Below are positions 9,429 to 18,431 of a stretch of 64,000 nt of DNA, piece by piece (within the stretch, counting starts at the first letter, position 1; every line of letters starts with the position of its first letter). Source of the stretch: Prevotella veroralis DSM 19559 = JCM 6290 (GTDB lineage Bacteria > Bacteroidota > Bacteroidia > Bacteroidales > Bacteroidaceae); assembly GCF_000377625.1 (NCBI RefSeq), contig NZ_KB898332.1, forward strand, positions 62,001 to 126,000, written 5' to 3'. The notes under the pieces are model-generated. The model searched no databases. It was not told where the DNA came from and saw nothing but the letters and a program-made list of their open reading frames with translations. The position numbers were made by a program, and so were the translations under genes.

Positions 9429-11492
9429 TTACATGATTCCAGTCTGCTTATCTTCTTGACGTTCTATACGCTTTTCAATCTGCTTATAAGCCTTACCCTT
9501 CGATAATCGCCACGTAAAGTTAAGCCCTATCATATTACCCAAGTCTCTATTACGGTCTATTTCACTCTTATGTAGATATTCGTTAAGGAGCTGTGACTTA
9601 TACATTCGTGGATGCTGTTGGAAGACGTGTTGCACATCGAGTGAAAGGCTGCAATTCCCCCAACTATAGCTTATTGCCAAATAACTAAACGCTCCATTAT
9701 GCCCTAATCTCTCTCCTTCTAAGAACCTCCAACCATTATCAGCATATCCTTGCAAAGTCCATTTACCAAGGTAAGCCTGCACACTTCCACCATAAGTGTA
9801 GCTGGTGAGATAATGACGATAAAGACTACAAACATTAAAATAACGGTTAATTCCACCCCTCAATGTCACTGATAAGTGTTCGGGAATAAACTCATACTTC
9901 AAATTATCTTGCACATAAAACAAGCTAATACTCCCCATGTTCTGTTGCGAATAAAGGAACTCATCCGATGCTGTTCGCTCATATCTTGCCATGTTACAAT
10001 GCAAGTTTCGCCGATAATCCATGTACATACTATTCGACACCCGATCACCATAATAATCCAAACTCATCGTATGTTGAATGACACGTGAGGGCTTCAAGGC
10101 AGGATTACCCACAGTCCATTCACGACTATTATTCCTTATTCGCATATCAGAAACCATTGCGTAAGGCGAAACTCGGCGATAAGTCTGAAAAGCGTAACCC
10201 ACATTTAGTCCTTTCAGAAGCATATACTTTAATGTAACCTTCGGTCGGAACGTCCAGTAATTATAATCATAACTGGCTTGAGAATAGGTTTTGTTTGCCA
10301 CTCCAACGCCCAAAGAATAACTCAACTGCTGCCACTTTCCTTTTAACTCAGAGAAAAGATAGAGTTCACCAAGGTGCATCTTATTCAGTGCATCAACATC
10401 CCCTGTATAATGATTACGCGTGTATTTCTGCATGTGTTGCAAGCCAGCAGAGAGTGTGAAAGGCTTCAATTTGTTTTCATAAATAGCCTCACTCTGAACC
10501 GACCAAGTATCTCCATCTACATTATAAGTATAAGGTGTTCCCTCACCCTGCCTCACATACTTATCCGTGTAGATAGCAGTTCCAACGACATTTGTCGTTA
10601 CACTCTGATGATTCCCTATCTTATGAAAGAAGTAAAGATCGATAACTGGCGTAAAACGACTCGACCTATTCACATCTTGATAAGCCTGTGTTAGCGTCCC
10701 ATCCATCAATTGATAATCAGAAAAACAACTAGGAGTATTCATTCCAAAGGTCGATAACGTGGCTTGGAAAACATAGGAGGCTGAATCGGCAAGACTATAC
10801 TTCATCTGAAGTCGATTGCCCAAAGCTCTATCCCTACCAGCCGTTTGCTTACGTGTAACAAGATAATGACTACCATTATTTAATAGGTAATCTGCCGTCT
10901 CTGAAGTACGCTCTTTGCGGAAGTCCCGATAGGAGAAGTTATAAGAAAAGGACAGCTCCGAATTTTTATGATTTAGCTTTGTATAGATGGTATTATCCGT
11001 ATTCCACGCTGTTAGCGTGTGTGTTAAGTCTACGCCAACGACATATCCACCTGTGTTCCTTTTCGTTTTTATATCAATAACATAAGCTATATTTTCCCCA
11101 TATCTCACACCCGGATTATCGATGAAATCAATGTTTTTCACAAGTTTAGGGTCTAAGGAGAGCATTTCCTCCTTATCTATTACAGCTCCATTCAGCCTTA
11201 ACTGCACCGCACCATTATTCATTAAAGCAGTAACAGCATGGCTCACAGGATCTACCCGAACGTGTGGTAACGATAGTTTACTTAGCAAACTATATCCATT
11301 CGTGGATACTTTACGCTGTGTATCAGACGGAATAATCAACAGACCATCCACCTTTGTTACCACCCGAGCAGCCTCAACAGTAACCTCGTTCAGCTGCACC
11401 TCCTTCGGTTCCTTTGCATTCTTCGCCTCTTCTTGGGCTCCAACTGGCAGCACCAAGAAGCCTAACAACAATGTACATAATACTTTCTTCAT
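9429..11492 (-). CDS. TonB-dependent-receptor-like outer membrane beta-barrel protein
   Basis: A 687-residue outer membrane protein. A signal peptide (1-19, cut after PVGA) is followed by KEVQLNEVTVEA, the usual start of a TonB-receptor plug. The plug-like domain (about 40-145) contains RLNGAVIDKEEML and the ending NPGVRYGENIAYVIDIKT. The rest is a barrel rich in alternating aromatic strands with YG and SYN patterns, of the type called outer membrane beta-barrel family protein. It lacks the N-terminal carboxypeptidase-like domain of SusC proteins and is shorter than them. The ligand is unknown. The winged-helix regulator gene immediately upstream on the same strand is a recurrent Bacteroidota neighbour and may control it. 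Confidence 0.8.
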   Translation of the reverse strand: MKKVLCTLLLGFLVLPVGAQEEAKNAKEPKEVQLNEVTVEAARVVTKVDGLLIIPSDTQRKVSTNGYSLLSKLSLPHVRVDPVSHAVTALMNNGAVQLRLNGAVIDKEEMLSLDPKLVKNIDFIDNPGVRYGENIAYVIDIKTKRNTGGYVVGVDLTHTLTAWNTDNTIYTKLNHKNSELSFSYNFSYRDFRKERTSETADYLLNNGSHYLVTRKQTAGRDRALGNRLQMKYSLADSASYVFQATLSTFGMNTPSCFSDYQLMDGTLTQAYQDVNRSSRFTPVIDLYFFHKIGNHQSVTTNVVGTAIYTDKYVRQGEGTPYTYNVDGDTWSVQSEAIYENKLKPFTLSAGLQHMQKYTRNHYTGDVDALNKMHLGELYLFSELKGKWQQLSYSLGVGVANKTYSQASYDYNYWTFRPKVTLKYMLLKGLNVGYAFQTYRRVSPYAMVSDMRIRNNSREWTVGNPALKPSRVIQHTMSLDYYGDRVSNSMYMDYRRNLHCNMARYERTASDEFLYSQQNMGSISLFYVQDNLKYEFIPEHLSVTLRGGINRYFNVCSLYRHYLTSYTYGGSVQAYLGKWTLQGYADNGWRFLEGERLGHNGAFSYLAISYSWGNCSLSLDVQHVFQQHPRMYKSQLLNEYLHKSEIDRNRDLGNMIGLNFTWRLSKGKAYKQIEKRIERQEDKQTGIM

Positions 11493-11612
11493 AGCTTGAA
11501 TATTTTAAAGCAAAGGTAATCCCAACGCTGTTCAAGTGCAAAAAATAAGACCGACATCTGTCTGACAATAGCTTTTCTCTATTGCCCCTAACGCTTCTAA
11601 GGATTATTCACC

Positions 11613-12344
11613 TTATAAGTGTTTGAGTCGATAGCCGCCTCCCTTCTCTGCCGTAATGGTCAATCCACAATGCTCACTAACAACAGGCTTCAAGCGACGA
11701 ATCAGTGTGTAAAGAGTCTCACTGGCATCGGGTTTCTTCGGCCAAAGGCTTTCACAAATAGTAATCTTTGATAATTTCATATCACCAGAAGCCATAAACA
11801 ACTCCATCAACTGATGCTGCATAGGTGTAAAAGGAATCTCTTTCCCCTGCACATCACGGAAGGAATGCTCCAAAGGGACGTAGGTCATACTTCCAAAAAC
11901 CATTCTCCCTGCCCCGTTCCTATACCAATAAACAATAGAAAAAAGCATCCATAACATGGCAGATAAGGTGAGGAACAATGCTAAACGTTGGTCAGATAAT
12001 CCCCAAATAGTACCAAATGAACAATCAGCATAGCTTTGGAACATCAGAGAATGCCGTCCTTTCTGCCATTGATAACGCTGACTACACAAGGAATAATCGT
12101 TCTTTTCGAGTGCATAAGATACAAATGACCGACTCTTCAAGTCCTTTATTCGCAAATGCTCACGGTAGTTTTGTATCGTATCAGGCGTTATCCATGCTTC
12201 ACGCTTCGCTGCAAGTGTCTTCTCCAAAGCCTGATTCATGTCCTGCACAATAGCTGTTTCTGCACAACGATAACTGTCTATGCTCGTGCAAACAGCTGAC
12301 AACACCAGTAAAAGAAATACTATTACGGAAGAGATCGGTTTCAT
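11613..12344 (-). CDS. membrane-anchored winged-helix transcriptional regulator (ToxR/CadC-like layout)
   Basis: A 243-residue protein if read from the ATG at 12342-12344, which places a signal-anchor helix (residues 5-22) at the very N-terminus. An in-frame ATG at 12425 would add 27 residues. A probable periplasmic stretch (about 25-118, including DMNQALEKTLAAKREAW) precedes a second TM (about 120-141). The C-terminal domain (about 165-243) is an OmpR/PhoB-type winged helix: FTPMQHQLMELFM, ICESLWPKKPDASETLYTLI and EKGGGYRL. The DNA-binding domain would be cytoplasmic, so the protein could report a periplasmic signal directly. It lies 120 bp upstream of the beta-barrel gene, its likely target. 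Confidence 0.8.
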   Translation of the reverse strand: MKPISSVIVFLLLVLSAVCTSIDSYRCAETAIVQDMNQALEKTLAAKREAWITPDTIQNYREHLRIKDLKSRSFVSYALEKNDYSLCSQRYQWQKGRHSLMFQSYADCSFGTIWGLSDQRLALFLTLSAMLWMLFSIVYWYRNGAGRMVFGSMTYVPLEHSFRDVQGKEIPFTPMQHQLMELFMASGDMKLSKITICESLWPKKPDASETLYTLIRRLKPVVSEHCGLTITAEKGGGYRLKHL

Positions 12345-12517
12345 AAGTGAAGGAATTAAATAACTGAATAACAGGCATAAAAGCATGTGATTCGCAAAGA
12401 TAAGCCTTTTCTTCTTTACCTCCAAATCTATCCAAAGGAAATGTCGCTATATATATAATAGGTGTAACAAACAAGCACATGCAAGGGCAGAACACCAATA
12501 AAAAGAATCAGTAAGAG

Positions 12518-12548
12518 TTGCTGATAATACAAAAAAACATTACCTTTG
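12518..12548 (+). promoter_or_regulatory. promoter of tRNA-Gln copy 1
   Basis: TTG (12518-12520), a 20-bp spacer and TACCTTTG (12541-12548). The tRNA begins 11 bp further on. Confidence 0.75.
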
Positions 12549-12558
12549 CACGTGTGAT

Positions 12559-12629
12559 TGTCCTATGGTGTAATGGTAGCACTACAGTTTTTGGTTCTGT
12601 CAGTGGTGGTTCGAATCCGCCTGGGACAA
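12559..12629 (+). tRNA. tRNA-Gln(UUG), copy 1
   Basis: A 71-nt cloverleaf. The acceptor arm TGTCCTA pairs with TGGGACA (one G-T), the D arm GTG pairs with CAC, the anticodon arm has the loop TTTTGGT giving anticodon UUG, the T loop is TTCGAATC, and the discriminator base is A. CCA is not encoded. The sequence is identical to the copy at 16774-16844. Confidence 0.95.
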
Positions 12630-12881
12630 CTCTTTTAGATAAAAGTTCTTTGAGTATCAGTACTATCAAAGAGCCTTGTCTCAAGTATAATTAACTAAAT
12701 CCATTAATTACCTAAAGTAATAACTCGTGAACTCTCAACTATTGTGTAATATGGTCATCTTAATCTTCTTGAATCAAAATAAGCACATATAAGACTGTTC
12801 ACACCTATAAGAAAGAAACAAATAATAAGCTCTCTGAATAATTAAGTCACACATTTTTATAACCCTTAAACACCTACAACA

Positions 12882-13526
12882 ATGTCACAAAAATTCTGTT
12901 CTAATTGCGGAGCACCTCTTTCTCCTGGTGCCAAACATTGCTCTAGCTGTGGAAATGCTATACCTTCAGAAAACACAGCACAGCCTTATCCACCTGTACA
13001 AGATGCGTATCAACGCCCACAATACACTCCACAGCCATCTGGCAATAACGACATGGTCAAAGTCTTAATTGGTATTCTTATTGTCCTTGTCATGGCTGGT
13101 ATCGGTCTTGGAATATGGCTTTTTGCAGGGAAGAGTAAGGAACCTGTGTCACAGGAAACCAATGTACAACAAGAGACAATCAAAGAGATGAAGGCTTCAA
13201 ACGACTCTATGAAGGCTTCATACGACCAACTAAAAAAACAGATAGAAAAGAAGAGTAAGGAGCCAGCAAAGGTGCAATACGTAAAACAGAAACCAACTTC
13301 TGTTCCACCATCAGAGGCTACTCGCGTCGTTATCAATGGTGTTGGCGTGCGTATGCGCATAGGACCTGGAAAGGAATATGGCTTTTTGCAGTATTATAAT
13401 GGCAAGGCTTACACAGTATCAAAGGGAACTTCTCTACCCTTCTTAGGGGCATACGGCAACTGGTATAAGGTACTCTTCGATGACGGTGAATACTATGTTT
13501 CAGCCGACTTCGCCTACCTTAGATAA
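12882..13526 (+). CDS. zinc-ribbon, single-TM, SH3-domain protein
   Basis: A 214-residue protein of composite design. Residues 6-23 hold a zinc ribbon of the form CxxC-x10-CxxC. A Pro/Gln-rich linker follows, then one TM helix (about 59-83, MVKVLIGILIVLVMAGIG). After it comes a short coiled-coil-like stretch (about 95-125) and a C-terminal bacterial SH3-like domain (about 145-214, with GVGVRMRIGPGKEYGFL and WYKVLFDDGEYYV). The zinc ribbon should face the cytoplasm and the SH3 domain the periplasm, where such domains often bind peptidoglycan or proteins. The next two genes encode L,D-transpeptidases, which fits a cell-wall role. The exact function is unknown. Confidence 0.75.
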   Translation: MSQKFCSNCGAPLSPGAKHCSSCGNAIPSENTAQPYPPVQDAYQRPQYTPQPSGNNDMVKVLIGILIVLVMAGIGLGIWLFAGKSKEPVSQETNVQQETIKEMKASNDSMKASYDQLKKQIEKKSKEPAKVQYVKQKPTSVPPSEATRVVINGVGVRMRIGPGKEYGFLQYYNGKAYTVSKGTSLPFLGAYGNWYKVLFDDGEYYVSADFAYLR

Positions 13527-13558
13527 TAAAGAACATGATATCTATCCATCAAATAACT

Positions 13559-13595
13559 GCGGTCGGCAAGAACAAAAGATGCTCTTTCCGACCGT
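13559..13595 (+). terminator. hairpin after the zinc-ribbon/SH3 gene
   Basis: GCGGTCGG and CCGACCGT arms enclose a loop of about 21 nt. It lies 32 bp after the stop. There is no strong T-run, so termination may be partial. Confidence 0.5.
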
Positions 13596-13703
13596 AATAG
13601 TATATATCTATCAGGAATAAAGGTTATCATTAGATCATCAAAACATGCTTCTTTCCACTCTTAGGAGGCATGAATAACATACTCAAAAAAGGTTTTATAC
13701 AAA

Positions 13704-14696
13704 ATGAGAAAGTCAATGTTTATGGGTCTTTTAGCTGCTCTAACAGCTGTATCTATCGTTTCTTGCGGTGGAAAAAAGGACAAAGAGAACAATAATGAAG
13801 GGCAAGGTGCATCCATGAGCGTCAATGCCAATGGACTTGCTGTTGCTAAAGACGACAAGACTGCAATAGAAGGTTTACCTTATTCAGGCGATGCTATCAA
13901 GGAAGAAGTAGTACTTGATTATGGCAATCGCACCATTCGTACAACGCCAGACACAAGCCTTAGCTTTAAAGATAAGGTCAAAGACAAGAAGAAACTCTTC
14001 ATTGTTATGTCGAAGAAAGACTATTATCTCTATGTTTACGAGCCACAAGGTAAGGACACAACACTCATTGCTCGCTATGACTGTGCCTTCTCTTTGAAGA
14101 AAGGACAAAAGGAGAAAGAAGGCGACATGCGCACTCCTCATTGTACGATTGATAACCCTTTCCATGTCCAACAGATTGTGTCTGCCTCTAACTGGGAGCA
14201 TGACTTCGGTGATGGTCGCGGTAAAATCAAGAGTTACGGGGACTATTTTCTACGTCTGAAAACGCCTGGGCACAGTGGAATAGGTATCCATGGAAGTACA
14301 AATAACCGTGAGAGTGTACCCGGAAGGGCTAGTGAAGGCTGCATAAGACTAAAGGATGAGGACATAAAAGACCTATCCGAAAACTATGCAACAGAGGGTA
14401 TGAAGGTTGTTATCAAGGCTGAAAACGTAGACGATTACCCCTTTGAAATCCATGCAATGAAGCGTCAGAAGATTGAACGTAAGCGTCACTTCGATGCTAC
14501 AAAGACATTGACCAACGAACAGATAGCAACTGCCACGGCAAAGACTGGACGTGTGAAGACTTCAAATAAGACAGAAGTAAAGGAAGACAAGAAGCCAGTC
14601 TCAAAAGAAGAATTGCGTATCGGTGGGGGGAAGATTCCTAATAAGAAAGGTGTACACATTGGTGGTGGGAAACTCACTGCACCAGAGAAAAAGTAA
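13704..14696 (+). CDS. lipoprotein L,D-transpeptidase (YkuD family), paralogue 1
   Basis: A 330-residue predicted lipoprotein with a lipobox ending in SIVSC at Cys21. The YkuD catalytic block is IGIHGSTNN followed by SEGCIRLKDED, with the catalytic Cys near residue 213 and the conserved His about 20 residues before it. Such enzymes form or remodel 3-3 peptidoglycan crosslinks or attach proteins to meso-DAP. The region after about residue 260 is a basic tail that repeats the motif GGGK and may hold the protein close to the wall. The next gene is a shorter paralogue starting 4 bp downstream, and the two share long stretches, such as SKKDYYLYVYE and GDMRTPHCT. A tandem duplication is the simplest origin. 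Confidence 0.85.
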   Translation: MRKSMFMGLLAALTAVSIVSCGGKKDKENNNEGQGASMSVNANGLAVAKDDKTAIEGLPYSGDAIKEEVVLDYGNRTIRTTPDTSLSFKDKVKDKKKLFIVMSKKDYYLYVYEPQGKDTTLIARYDCAFSLKKGQKEKEGDMRTPHCTIDNPFHVQQIVSASNWEHDFGDGRGKIKSYGDYFLRLKTPGHSGIGIHGSTNNRESVPGRASEGCIRLKDEDIKDLSENYATEGMKVVIKAENVDDYPFEIHAMKRQKIERKRHFDATKTLTNEQIATATAKTGRVKTSNKTEVKEDKKPVSKEELRIGGGKIPNKKGVHIGGGKLTAPEKK

Positions 14697-14700
14697 GAAC

Positions 14701-15462
14701 ATGGGCTTTTTAAGAAAGATTTTCACGTTGTTCTCTGTTGCTTTCTGCCTTAGTATCGAAGCGCAGACACTTCCTTATTCACCCGACAACATCCGCGAGA
14801 AACAGGTGGTTGTGCATGGACTGAAAACGACACGGGCACCAGCTGATGTCTCCATATCGCTCGGCGCAGAGAATAAAAACAACTGTTTCATCGTTATATC
14901 AAAGAAGGATTACTACCTATATGTTTATGAGAAGAGGTTAGATGACACTGTTCTTGTTGCAAGATACGATGCTTGTTTTGCAGTAAACAGGGGCAATAAG
15001 ACTCGAATAGGCGACATGCGCACTCCACATTGCACACCTTCTATTCCTTCCTTCAGCATATCACAGATATGTAATGCAGCCTCTTGGAAGCACGACTTCC
15101 ATGATGGTCGAGGCAACATATTGGCTTATGGACCTTATTTCCTGCGTTTGAACATAGGGACGGGAAACCGAAGTATAGGCATACATGGCAGTACGAATAA
15201 CAGAGAGAGTGTACCGGGATTAGCCAGCGAAGGCTGTATAAGACTGAAAGACGAGGATGTTCGCGACCTTAGAAACCGATATGCTTTTGTCGGAATGAAG
15301 GTAATCATCAAGGCAGAAGATGTCGACGACTATCCTTATGAGGTACGAGCGATGGAACAACTGGGCGAACCAAGACTGCGACACTTCCATCCACAAACAA
15401 TCAAAACATCAACAACAAACACACAACGTCAGCTTCCGCAAGGCGTACTTATTAAACAATAA
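14701..15462 (+). CDS. secreted L,D-transpeptidase (YkuD family), paralogue 2
   Basis: A 253-residue protein starting at the ATG 4 bp after the previous stop. A longer reading to 14623 exists, but it overlaps paralogue 1 and lacks a signal peptide. It opens with a signal peptide (about 1-22, ending EAQ) and has no lipobox, so it should be periplasmic and soluble where its neighbour is lipid-anchored. It keeps the catalytic block IGIHGSTNN followed by SEGCIRLKDED, with Cys near residue 179. Its linker and tail differ from paralogue 1 and it lacks the GGGK tail. Translational coupling with the upstream gene is likely. Confidence 0.85.
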   Translation: MGFLRKIFTLFSVAFCLSIEAQTLPYSPDNIREKQVVVHGLKTTRAPADVSISLGAENKNNCFIVISKKDYYLYVYEKRLDDTVLVARYDACFAVNRGNKTRIGDMRTPHCTPSIPSFSISQICNAASWKHDFHDGRGNILAYGPYFLRLNIGTGNRSIGIHGSTNNRESVPGLASEGCIRLKDEDVRDLRNRYAFVGMKVIIKAEDVDDYPYEVRAMEQLGEPRLRHFHPQTIKTSTTNTQRQLPQGVLIKQ

Positions 15463-15467
15463 CAACA

Positions 15468-16700
15468 ATGGTTCTTAACTATATCTGGATTGCATTATTT
15501 GTAATTGGCGTCCTCGTGGGCGTTATCAAACTCATATTCATGGGTGATTACGATGCCTTACCAGCAATGATGGACTCCACATTCGAGGCTTCGAAGGTTG
15601 GTTTTGAGATGACATTAGGACTGACAGGCACACTTACTCTATGGATGGGAATGCTGAAGATAGGCGAAGATAGTGGCTTGGTGCAACGTTTAGCCAACTT
15701 TCTTAGTCCCGTACTCACCAAACTCTTCCCTGATATACCTAAGGGGCACCCTGCGTTGGGATCGATATTTATGAACTTCTCTGCCAATATGCTGGGACTT
15801 GATAATGCAGCAACTCCAGTGGGACTAAAGGCTATGCAGGAGTTACAAAGCCTTAATCCGAAGAAAGACACAGCAAGTAATCCGATGATAATGTTCCTCG
15901 TTTTAAACACTTCTGGTCTAACGATTATCCCCGTATCTATCATGGCTTACAGGGCAAAAGCAGGTGCTGCCGACCCGACAGATGTGTTTATTCCAATGTT
16001 ACTCGCCACTTTGTGTTCCACACTCGTGGGACTTTTGGTCACGTCTATATACCAGAAAATCAATCTATTCAATAAGGCTATCCTCACCGCAGTGGCTGTT
16101 GTTGCAGCATTGGTAGCAGGACTCTTCACTGCAATTCATGGTATGGACACCGAACAAACGCAACATTTTTGTCGAATCCTCACCAGTTGCATTATGTTAG
16201 GAGCCATCATTCTCTTCATCTATGCAGGCTGGCGTAAGAAGTTGAACGTCTATAACTCATTCATAGAAGGAGCCAAAGGCGGATTCAAAGTGGCGGTTAC
16301 TCTGATTCCTTATTGCATAGCCATCCTCGCAGCAGTAGGCGTTTTCCGTGCATCAGGAGCACTCGATATGTTTCAAGACACCATCAAAGCAGGTGTAGAA
16401 ATGCTCGGAATGAATAGCGATTGGGTAAGTACTCTCCCTGTAGCATTGATGAAGCCACTCAGTGGACCAGGTGCGCGAGGGATGATGTTGGAATGTTTTA
16501 ACTCATTCGGAGTCGACTCTTTCATCGGACATACAGCCAGTATCTTACAAGGAAGCACAGACACAACCTTCTATATCCTTGCTATTTACTTTGGAAGTGT
16601 GGGTATTAAGAAATACAGATATTCAGTTGTTTGTGGCGTAATGGCGGACGTTGCAGGTATGATAGCAGCCGTTCTCTTCAGCTACTTCTTCTTTGCTTAA
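15468..16700 (+). CDS. SpmA-SpmB-type nucleoside-recognition (Gate) domain membrane protein
   Basis: A 410-residue polytopic membrane protein. The N-terminal half carries the SpmA-like motif SANMLGLDNAATPVGLKAM (about 105-123) after GLTGTLTLWMGMLKIGEDSG. The C-terminal half carries the SpmB-like motif MKPLSGPGARGMMLE (about 327-341) and IGHTASILQGSTDTTFYILA. It is therefore a fusion of the two small spore maturation proteins. In Bacillus these affect spore core dehydration, but this organism is a non-sporulating type, so the role must be different. Fused Gate-domain proteins in Bacteroidota have no firm function; solute transport is possible. It starts 6 bp after the second L,D-transpeptidase gene and so probably belongs to that operon. 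Confidence 0.82.
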   Translation: MVLNYIWIALFVIGVLVGVIKLIFMGDYDALPAMMDSTFEASKVGFEMTLGLTGTLTLWMGMLKIGEDSGLVQRLANFLSPVLTKLFPDIPKGHPALGSIFMNFSANMLGLDNAATPVGLKAMQELQSLNPKKDTASNPMIMFLVLNTSGLTIIPVSIMAYRAKAGAADPTDVFIPMLLATLCSTLVGLLVTSIYQKINLFNKAILTAVAVVAALVAGLFTAIHGMDTEQTQHFCRILTSCIMLGAIILFIYAGWRKKLNVYNSFIEGAKGGFKVAVTLIPYCIAILAAVGVFRASGALDMFQDTIKAGVEMLGMNSDWVSTLPVALMKPLSGPGARGMMLECFNSFGVDSFIGHTASILQGSTDTTFYILAIYFGSVGIKKYRYSVVCGVMADVAGMIAAVLFSYFFFA

Positions 16701-16733
16701 TGCAAGAACATGGCAAAAAAGTAGGAAGAATAT

Positions 16734-16764
16734 TTGATTATAACATACAAAAGTATTACCTTTG
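16734..16764 (+). promoter_or_regulatory. promoter of tRNA-Gln copy 2
   Basis: TTG (16734-16736), a 20-bp spacer and TACCTTTG (16757-16764). It has the same geometry as for copy 1, although the spacer differs. Confidence 0.75.
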
Positions 16765-16773
16765 CACCGCAAT

Positions 16774-16844
16774 TGTCCTATGGTGTAATGGTAGCACTAC
16801 AGTTTTTGGTTCTGTCAGTGGTGGTTCGAATCCGCCTGGGACAA
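16774..16844 (+). tRNA. tRNA-Gln(UUG), copy 2
   Basis: A 71-nt tRNA identical over its whole length to the copy at 12559-12629, with anticodon UUG and no encoded CCA. It is followed at once by a strong terminator. Confidence 0.95.
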
Positions 16845-16850
16845 CATTGA

Positions 16851-16881
16851 AATCCGCAGATTCTACTTGAGTCTGCGGATT
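16851..16881 (+). terminator. rho-independent terminator of tRNA-Gln copy 2
   Basis: The 10-bp arms AATCCGCAGA/TCTGCGGATT are followed by a run of T. Confidence 0.9.
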
Positions 16882-16918
16882 TTTTTGATTACATTAACAA
16901 CCTAAATTACTATCTTTT

Positions 16919-18148
16919 ATGAATTACCTAACAAGTAAACTCAACAAGACTTTTTTGTTTTTAACGATGTTATTAGGCTGTTGTTTGAACTCATCAGCAG
17001 GCAATCGTGACTCGTTAGCACTGACTCCTCCTATGGGATTCATGACTTGGAACAAGTATGGAGAGGATATTAACGAGCAATTAATACGACAAATTGCAGA
17101 CAAGATGGTGGCTGATGGCTATGCAGATGCAGGCTATCAATACATCTTTATTGACGATGCTTGGCAGGGAGGACGTGACAAACGCAATAACATTATACCT
17201 GATCCTGTGAAGTTCCCAAGCGGTATGAAGGCTTTAGCTGACTATGTTCATAGTCTTGGATTAAAGCTAGGTATCTATTCGGATGCGGCTCCTTTGACCT
17301 GTGCTGGCTATACTGCAAGTTATAACTTTGAGGAACAAGACGCAAAGACCTTCGCTGAATGGGGGATGGACTACCTGAAATACGACTATTGTCACGCTCC
17401 TTCTGATAGTGCAGTTGCCCACGAGAGATACAAACGAATGGGTGATGCACTGGAGAAATCAGGGCGAAAAATAGCTCTCGGAGTGTGCGAATGGGGACAA
17501 CTCAACCCCGAACTATGGGCAAGACAGGCTGGTGGTTCGTTGTGGAGAATAAGCTATGACGTGCGAGATATGTGGAAGGACATAGTGAAACAAGGTGGTA
17601 TGGGCATTTTAGACATCATCGACATCACCGAACCTCTTTACTCTTTTGCTGGTCCGGGGCACTGGAATGACATGGACATGCTGGTTGTTGGACTTGAAGG
17701 GAAAGGCGGTCCGTCAAGCGATTTAGGTGGTATTGGCTGTACATATACGGAGTATCAGACCCAAATGTCTATGTGGTGCATGTTTGCCTCACCCTTGGCT
17801 ATGAGTCACGATATACTCAATGAGAATGCAGCAACACGTCGAATCCTTCTCAACAAAGAGATTATTGCCATCAATCAAGATGCTCTTGGCAAAGCAGCTC
17901 GGCTTGTTCAGCGCATTGGAGAGTGCCGTGTTTATCATCGTCAACTGACGAATAACCGACAGGCAATAGCTATTATGAATCCTTCAGACAAAGCTCAACG
18001 CATTAGCTTGCCCTTATCTTTCCTTGGCAAGAGTGCCAAATACGACCTTAGAGATGTTTGGGAACACAAGAACACATCGGTTAAGAAAGCATGGGAAGGT
18101 AAGTTAGAAGCCCACGAAACAAAAGTATTTATCATTACAGAAAAGTAA
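16919..18148 (+). CDS. alpha-galactosidase, glycoside hydrolase family 27
   Basis: A 409-residue secreted enzyme with a hydrophobic signal (about 8-27, ending SSAG). The GH27 barrel starts with LTPPMGFMTWNKY and continues with FIDDAWQ and KLGIYSD. The nucleophile region is YLKYDYCH, with Asp156 as the likely nucleophile. WRISYDVRDMW (about 206) carries the likely acid/base Asp. GPGHWNDMDML is also conserved. A short C-terminal beta domain (about 320-409) completes it. It should release terminal alpha-galactose from oligosaccharides such as plant galactosides or host glycans. It stands alone between two terminators, with no Sus-type transport genes near it. Confidence 0.93.
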   Translation: MNYLTSKLNKTFLFLTMLLGCCLNSSAGNRDSLALTPPMGFMTWNKYGEDINEQLIRQIADKMVADGYADAGYQYIFIDDAWQGGRDKRNNIIPDPVKFPSGMKALADYVHSLGLKLGIYSDAAPLTCAGYTASYNFEEQDAKTFAEWGMDYLKYDYCHAPSDSAVAHERYKRMGDALEKSGRKIALGVCEWGQLNPELWARQAGGSLWRISYDVRDMWKDIVKQGGMGILDIIDITEPLYSFAGPGHWNDMDMLVVGLEGKGGPSSDLGGIGCTYTEYQTQMSMWCMFASPLAMSHDILNENAATRRILLNKEIIAINQDALGKAARLVQRIGECRVYHRQLTNNRQAIAIMNPSDKAQRISLPLSFLGKSAKYDLRDVWEHKNTSVKKAWEGKLEAHETKVFIITEK

Positions 18149-18163
18149 TGTTCTAACCATAAG

Positions 18164-18195
18164 AAAGGCTTGATACGAATTCGTATCAAGCCTTT
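18164..18195 (+). terminator. terminator after the GH27 gene, perfect 32-bp palindrome
   Basis: The arms AAAGGCTTGATACGAA and their complement meet at an EcoRI-type centre (GAATTC). A T-run follows, 15 bp after the stop. Confidence 0.9.
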
Positions 18196-18247
18196 TTCTA
18201 TTGCAACAAACACTCCTTTAGAATCCGTCTTAATCTTCTACAGGATT

Positions 18248-18313
18248 ATTACAAGTGCTTTGGAGAAGTATTACAAAGCACTTGGAGAAGTATTACAGAT
18301 GCCTTGTAATAAT
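18248..18313. repeat. 22-bp periodic array (locus D)
   Basis: There are three units of exactly 22 bp at 18248-18269, 18270-18291 and 18292-18313. All begin ATTACA, and the first two share the ending TTGGAGAAGT. It lies between the convergent GH27 and ahpC genes. Confidence 0.75.
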
Positions 18314-18431
18314 CTGGAGAGGCATGAATTGGATTAGAGAACATAAAGGAATGGAGGGATAAACACGATGTTTACCCCTCCACAATCATATTTCATAATG
18401 TTTAGTCAACCTATAATCGCAAATGAGAGAA

